This document shows positions 33,276 to 37,197 of a stretch of DNA of 37,197 bases, in pieces. The stretch comes from Stieleria tagensis. Its GTDB lineage: Bacteria; Planctomycetota; Planctomycetia; Pirellulales; Pirellulaceae. The notes beneath the pieces are model-generated. The model searched no databases, was not told the DNA's origin, and saw only the letters and a program-made list of their open reading frames with translations. The stretch lies in the NCBI RefSeq assembly GCF_024129865.1, contig NZ_JAMYFE010000065.1:1-37197 (forward strand), given 5' to 3'. The first letter of the stretch is position 1, and each line of letters opens with the position of its first letter. Both the position numbers and the translations under genes were made by a program.

Positions 33276-35678
33276 CTAGTCCAGGTCTGCGGCGCGCAAA
33301 CGCAGCGCATTGGCGATCACCGAGACGCTCGAAACACTCATCGCTGCCGCGGCGATCATCGGACTTAGCAGCACACCGAACAATGGATACAACAGCCCGG
33401 CGGCGACGGGAATTCCCAGTGCGTTGTAGATAAACGCAAAGAACAGATTTTGGCGAATGTTGGCCATCGTTTTACGACTCAGTTTGGCCGCCGCAGCAAC
33501 GCCTCGCAGATCGCCACCGACCAACGTCACTCCAGCCGACTCGATCGCGACTCCGGTACCGGTGCCCATCGCGATCCCCACGTCGGCCGCTGCCAACGCT
33601 GGCGCATCGTTGATTCCATCGCCGGCCATCGCGACACGTTTACCATCGGATTGGAGCTGTTTGACGAATTTCTGTTTGTCTTCCGGTGAAACGCCGGCAT
33701 GAAATTCATCGATCCCAAGTTTCTTGGCGACGGCGCGGGCTGTTGGCTCGGCGTCACCGGTCAGCATTACGACTTTTAACCCCAGCGAGTGTAGAGTCTC
33801 GAGCGCCGCTGCGGTGCTCGATTTGATCGGATCGGCGATCGCCATCGTCGCAGCCAGCTTGCCTTCGATTGCAACAAAGATCACCGTCGCGCCTTCATCC
33901 TGGTGCTTGCTGGCGGCGTCGATCGCATTTTGTTCGATTGTGACACCCTGTTGTTCCAGCAGTTTCTTGCTGCCGATGAAAACGGTCCGTCCGTCAACCG
34001 TTGCCGTCACGCCAACGCCCGACAGACTGTCAAAATCGGTGGCGTCGCTGATCTCGATTTCGTCGGCTTTGGCGCGCCGAACCACGGCCCCAGCCAATGG
34101 GTGTTCGCTTTGATTCTCCACCGCCGCAGCGATCCGCAGTGCATCGGACTGTTCCCACTGACCAAACGTCGTGATCGCCGTGACCTCCGGTCGGCCTGCG
34201 GTCAACGTCCCCGTCTTGTCGACGACCACGGTGTCCACTTTCTCCATCACCTCCAACACTTCGGCGTTCTTGATCAACACACCGGCTTTGGCTCCACGTC
34301 CGACGCCCACCATCACCGACATCGGAGTCGCCAGACCAAGTGCGCAGGGGCAAGCAATGATCAACACGGCAACCGCCGCGACAAACGCGTGCGCCAGTCG
34401 CGGCTGTGGGCCCCACACCGCCCAGCCGATGAAGGCGACGATCGCACAGGCAATCACAGCGGGAACGAAATAGCGAGCAACCACGTCGACCAGCTTTTGA
34501 ATCGGGGCCCGGCTGCGCTGTGCATCGGAAACCATTTGCACGATCCGGCTGAGCACTGTGTCGTTGCCGACACCGGTCGCTTCAATCACCAATGCACCAC
34601 TTTGATTCATCGTGCCGCCGGTCACGGAATCACCCTCGGATTTTTTCATCGGATCCGGTTCGCCGGTCAACATCGATTCGTCGACTCGGCTGGACCCGCT
34701 GATCACCAAACCATCAACCGGTACTTTTTCGCCAGGCCGCACGCGCAACTGGTCCCCTTCACGCACTTGATCGAGTGGGATTTCTTGCTCTCCATCGTCC
34801 CCAATCCGGAGCGCCGTCTGCGGTGCCAATTGCATCAGTTCACGAATCGCGCCGCCGGTCTGTTGGCGTGCCCGCAATTCCAAGACTTGTCCCAGCAAAA
34901 CGAGCGTGATGATCACTGCGGATGCTTCGAAATACAACGGCGGCGCACCGCTGTCGAGAAATGCGTCGGGGATCATCGCGGGAAATAGCACGACCAACAA
35001 ACTGAAGAAGTAGGCCGCCAAGGAACCGACGGCGATCAGCGAGAACATGTTCAAGTTCATCGTGCGGAACGATTTGATGCCACGCACCAGCAGCGGCCAG
35101 CCGCACCAGAAAACCACCGGGGTCGCCAGTACGAGTTGCAACCAAGCCGACGCGCGCTCTGAAATCCATTCCCCTAGATTCAGCCCAATCATCGGCCCCA
35201 TCGCGATCACCATCAATGGCAGCGACAACCCGACACCGACCCAAAACCGGCGCTTCATATCCAGGTATTGCTGATCGTCAGCGGACGCCGACACATCGAC
35301 AAACTTGGGCTCCAGGTCCATGCCGCAGATTGGGCAATCACCAGGGCCGACCTGTTCAATCTCCGGGTGCATTGGACAGGTGTAAACAGCCGAGTCATCC
35401 GTCGCAGGCTTGGATGTCAATTGCGGCGCCGATCGCGTGCTCGATCCACCGCCGTGGCAGCAACCGCCGCCTGACGCTGGGTTGGCTTGGGCCGCTTTCG
35501 CAGCCTCCTTTTCCGCTCGCGCCGCTAGAACGCCTTGCGGATCGGCAGCAAATTTCTGCTGACAACCGGCGCTGCAAAAGAAATAGTCTTTGCCGGCGTG
35601 TTCATGGTGCCCCGCCGTGGCGGGATCGACCGTCATTCCACAAACGGGATCGATCGCTGTTTCCGACGACGTGGCCAT
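33276..35678 (-). CDS. copA: Copper-type P1B ATPase with YHS and heavy-metal-binding domains
   Basis: This 800-residue heavy-metal-translocating P-type ATPase drives metal export across the inner membrane. A YHS domain ([10 protein letters not shown] ... [11 protein letters not shown], residues 7-50) and a metal-binding [24 protein letters not shown] segment (101-124) replace the usual CxxC HMA domain. Then come the TGE motif (338-340), CPC in helix 6 (443-445), the phosphorylated DKTGTLT (487-493) and [19 protein letters not shown] and [15 protein letters not shown] in the last helices carry the Asn/Tyr and Met/Ser residues of the copper(I) subgroup P1B-1. AAGGAG stands seven bases before the ATG at 35678. 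A CsoR-like palindrome lies 48 bases upstream, which suggests copper induction. Metal specificity is inferred from motifs. Confidence 0.94.
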   Translation of the reverse strand: MATSSETAIDPVCGMTVDPATAGHHEHAGKDYFFCSAGCQQKFAADPQGVLAARAEKEAAKAAQANPASGGGCCHGGGSSTRSAPQLTSKPATDDSAVYTCPMHPEIEQVGPGDCPICGMDLEPKFVDVSASADDQQYLDMKRRFWVGVGLSLPLMVIAMGPMIGLNLGEWISERASAWLQLVLATPVVFWCGWPLLVRGIKSFRTMNLNMFSLIAVGSLAAYFFSLLVVLFPAMIPDAFLDSGAPPLYFEASAVIITLVLLGQVLELRARQQTGGAIRELMQLAPQTALRIGDDGEQEIPLDQVREGDQLRVRPGEKVPVDGLVISGSSRVDESMLTGEPDPMKKSEGDSVTGGTMNQSGALVIEATGVGNDTVLSRIVQMVSDAQRSRAPIQKLVDVVARYFVPAVIACAIVAFIGWAVWGPQPRLAHAFVAAVAVLIIACPCALGLATPMSVMVGVGRGAKAGVLIKNAEVLEVMEKVDTVVVDKTGTLTAGRPEVTAITTFGQWEQSDALRIAAAVENQSEHPLAGAVVRRAKADEIEISDATDFDSLSGVGVTATVDGRTVFIGSKKLLEQQGVTIEQNAIDAASKHQDEGATVIFVAIEGKLAATMAIADPIKSSTAAALETLHSLGLKVVMLTGDAEPTARAVAKKLGIDEFHAGVSPEDKQKFVKQLQSDGKRVAMAGDGINDAPALAAADVGIAMGTGTGVAIESAGVTLVGGDLRGVAAAAKLSRKTMANIRQNLFFAFIYNALGIPVAAGLLYPLFGVLLSPMIAAAAMSVSSVSVIANALRLRAADLD

Positions 35679-35725
35679 TCAATTTCTCCTTAGCGACTAA
35701 GCTGACAATCCGGCAGCGCTGCAAT

Positions 35726-35742
35726 ATACCCCATAGTGGTAT
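35726..35742. promoter_or_regulatory. CsoR-like copper operator upstream of copA
   Basis: ATACCCC-ATA-GTGGTAT is a 7-3-7 inverted repeat with a single mismatch, and the TACCCC/GGGGTA core with A/T flanks is the form of operators bound by CsoR-type copper repressors. It is centred about 56 bases before the copA start codon. On the coding strand it overlaps a TATATT that could be a -10 box. No csoR gene is in the window. Confidence 0.55.
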
Positions 35743-35816
35743 GCAATGTTTGTGCCGAAACATTCTGCCAGCTCAATCGTGGGAGTGGTGTTCGATTTCA
35801 CGCCGACGAAGTCGTT

Positions 35817-35940
35817 TGGAAGGTGCGTTTTTATGGTAACCCGAAGCGTGAGCGAGGGATTCAGGGTGTTGACGGGATCCCTCGCTGACGCTTCGGGTTA
35901 CCAATAACCAATGCCCCACACAAATGCACAACTTCGAAAC
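35817..35940. repeat. Dispersed repeat family A, best-preserved palindromic copy
   Basis: Arms at 35835-35860 and 35877-35902 are inverted repeats of 26 bases with one difference, around a 16-base loop of the same length as in the copy at 28781. GGTGCGTTTTTAT precedes the arms and ATGCCCCACAC ... GCACAACTTCGAAAC follows. It lies between the PEP-CTERM stop and the copA promoter region; nothing else is seen in 35679-35997 apart from the operator-like site. Confidence 0.88.
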
Positions 35941-35997
35941 CCCTCAGCGAGGCTCAGAATCTGCGTCGGCAGATTCTGAAACACCGCATTGCAATCG

Positions 35998-36831
35998 CTA
36001 GGCGCGACGGCGACGATTGAATCCGACCCCGGCGATTCCGATCGCAAAGATGGCCAGCGATGTTGGCTCGGGAACAGCGGAGGTCAATAGATGATTGTCG
36101 ATCGCAATTCCGCCCGCGACATCAATGTTCGTCAACCATGAATAGCGCACGTCACCGACGTCGGAAATCAGATCCAGTCCACCGCCGGCTACCGAGCCAC
36201 CGCGGGTCTCTGTAAACAGTAAGTTCCCGGAACTATCGCGGAGGTTCAAGTCGGTGAACAAGACGCCGCCGTCGTCACGGAACTGATGCTCGAACGTGTA
36301 CCAACCAGATGTCTTAACTTCGTAATTGTGCAGCGTCTCCAAATCTTCGCGCGGATCATAGTTGGTATTGTTGCTACCGCCAACCAGCAGCTTGCCTGTG
36401 TCAGTGTCTTTGGTCACATGGAAGATAAAATCTCGAAGATGGTCGTTTGGTGGAGCACTCGGTGGGGCCTTGCTCAGTGCAACCGAGTAATCGAACCCCT
36501 CACCCAGCGCCATTTCGGTGTCCAAATAGATATCCAGCGAGACAGTGTTACCTCCTGTCCAACCCATACCGTCATTGCTGCCAGCGAAATTGGAATAGGG
36601 TGCCGAAGAAGAGTCCTGCAGCACCTTTGCGTAAAAGTTGCCTTGGCTGGCAGCTATACCGCCACCCGACGCGTCAACGCGGGTGAGTTCACCGTACCAG
36701 CCATTGGAACTGTCAAACCAACCGTTGGAGTTCGTCTCAAAACCTTGGTGGTAGACCGTGCCAGCGCTGGCTTGCTGACATGCAGCGATCAATCCACCAA
36801 GACAAATCAGAGTCAGTTTTAAATTTCGCAT
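35998..36831 (-). CDS. PEP-CTERM-sorted exported protein
   Basis: A 277-residue secreted protein with a signal peptide (about 1-24, ending ACQQASAG). The beta-rich body (VYHQGFETNSNGWFDSSNGW, LDLISDVGDVRYSWLTNI) resembles a concanavalin-like or jelly-roll domain. The last 25 residues form a PEP-CTERM sorting signal: VPEPTS, a hydrophobic stretch, then NRRRRA. Such proteins are cut and sorted by exosortase, usually with extracellular polysaccharide. No exosortase or polysaccharide operon is in the window. Its start is supported by the signal peptide; a weak TTGCAC/TGTAAG promoter-like pair lies about 45-75 bases upstream on the same strand. Confidence 0.9.
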   Translation of the reverse strand: MRNLKLTLICLGGLIAACQQASAGTVYHQGFETNSNGWFDSSNGWYGELTRVDASGGGIAASQGNFYAKVLQDSSSAPYSNFAGSNDGMGWTGGNTVSLDIYLDTEMALGEGFDYSVALSKAPPSAPPNDHLRDFIFHVTKDTDTGKLLVGGSNNTNYDPREDLETLHNYEVKTSGWYTFEHQFRDDGGVLFTDLNLRDSSGNLLFTETRGGSVAGGGLDLISDVGDVRYSWLTNIDVAGGIAIDNHLLTSAVPEPTSLAIFAIGIAGVGFNRRRRA

Positions 36832-37064
36832 CGTCTCTCAGTTTTTGGTTGCGTTCTGGAAATCACTTACACAAGCAACGCAGCTGAAGTGCAAAAGAAC
36901 TCGTCATGTGTTCACTGGTCCGGGAGTTTACTGAGACGAATTTCTTTCCCAACCCTAAAACTCCCCAGTCCCCCATCAGATTTCACAATCTGGGCCCGCA
37001 ATGAGCCAGCCAGTTACGGTCCTGACGAGGGGGCAGGAAGGCAATTCAAAGCGGAGTTTCGATC
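36832..37064. other. Region upstream of the PEP-CTERM gene
   Basis: These 233 bases contain no credible coding frame. The part nearest 36832-36900 is the likely promoter area of the PEP-CTERM gene. Beyond it no structure was recognised before the family A repeat starts at 37065. Confidence 0.5.
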
Positions 37065-37128
37065 GCAACCCGACGCGTGAGTTTTGAAGCCAGCGTTTTT
37101 ACGGTAACCCGAAGCGTGAGTTTTGAAG
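37065..37128. repeat. Two direct copies of the family A left module
   Basis: The 25-base units 37065-37089 and 37104-37128 match at 23 positions (AACCCGA and GCGTGAGTTTTGAAG are shared) and are followed by TTGCGC at 37129-37134. The palindromic right arm is missing. The same module opens the full copy at 28781. The element is close to the window edge. Confidence 0.75.
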
Positions 37129-37197
37129 TTGCGCTAAACAGTCACTTCACCTCAAATGACTCAGCAAATTGCCGCTTCGATCTCTGTACTCTCCCGC

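Noticed and set aside
33903..34988. A 361-residue plus-strand frame opposite copA
   Set aside because: Antisense to well-conserved P-type ATPase motifs and without domain character of its own.
1..37197. CRISPR arrays, transposases, prophage genes, rRNA
   Set aside because: No regularly spaced direct repeats, transposase motifs, phage structural proteins or rRNA-like segments were seen on either strand.

Overview
The window looks like a chromosomal segment of a marine planctomycete of the Rhodopirellula/Pirellulaceae type. This is inferred from gene content, not from a marker search. The supporting signs are moderate GC with long A/T-poor genes, a sulfatase, an SHD1-domain protein, a PEP-CTERM protein, a MoxR/DUF58/BatA/VWA/DUF4159 cluster, MJ0042-type zinc-ribbon membrane proteins, GTG/TTG starts, weak Shine-Dalgarno signals, and many dispersed palindromic intergenic repeats.

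Layout. From 50 to 12208, eight minus-strand genes are tightly packed, several with ATGA or TAAATG junctions. Read 5' to 3' they are a MoxR AAA+ ATPase, a DUF58 protein, a BatA/VWA protein, a second VWA/amidotransferase-like protein, a large membrane-anchored coiled-coil (DUF4175-like) protein, a DUF4159 protein, a lipoprotein with a degenerate metallophosphatase domain fused to a tetraheme cytochrome, and a thioredoxin-fold protein. Upstream lies a decayed cupin gene (12327-12590). The plus strand then carries an SHD1/beta-propeller exported protein, a Tat-signal protein of unknown function, an HU-family protein and a small lipoprotein (12688-17203). Next come larC (minus) and rpmJ of the zinc-free type (plus) with a promoter, a hairpin leader and a clear terminator.

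From 18987 to 31193 everything is on the minus strand: a His-rich beta-propeller protein, a sulfatase, a four-gene cassette (zinc-ribbon membrane protein, CDP-paratose-2-epimerase-like SDR, GT39-like and GT2 glycosyltransferases), a GT81-like glycosyltransferase, a second thioredoxin-like protein, and a 712-residue zinc-ribbon/transmembrane protein. A dNTP triphosphohydrolase and a BON-domain protein follow on the plus strand. The minus strand closes with a CopA-type copper ATPase, preceded by a CsoR-like palindrome, and a PEP-CTERM protein.

How the genes fit together. The 12.2-0.05 kb cluster is the best candidate for a multi-component system: a MoxR chaperone, MIDAS-containing membrane proteins, an envelope scaffold, and periplasmic heme and thiol redox modules at its distal end. 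The 26.8-22.5 kb cassette resembles a surface or lipid-linked sugar assembly unit. Copper export is self-contained with its own probable operator. There is no phage, transposase, CRISPR, rRNA or complete tRNA in the window. The non-coding gaps are mostly occupied by at least three families of dispersed hairpin repeats.
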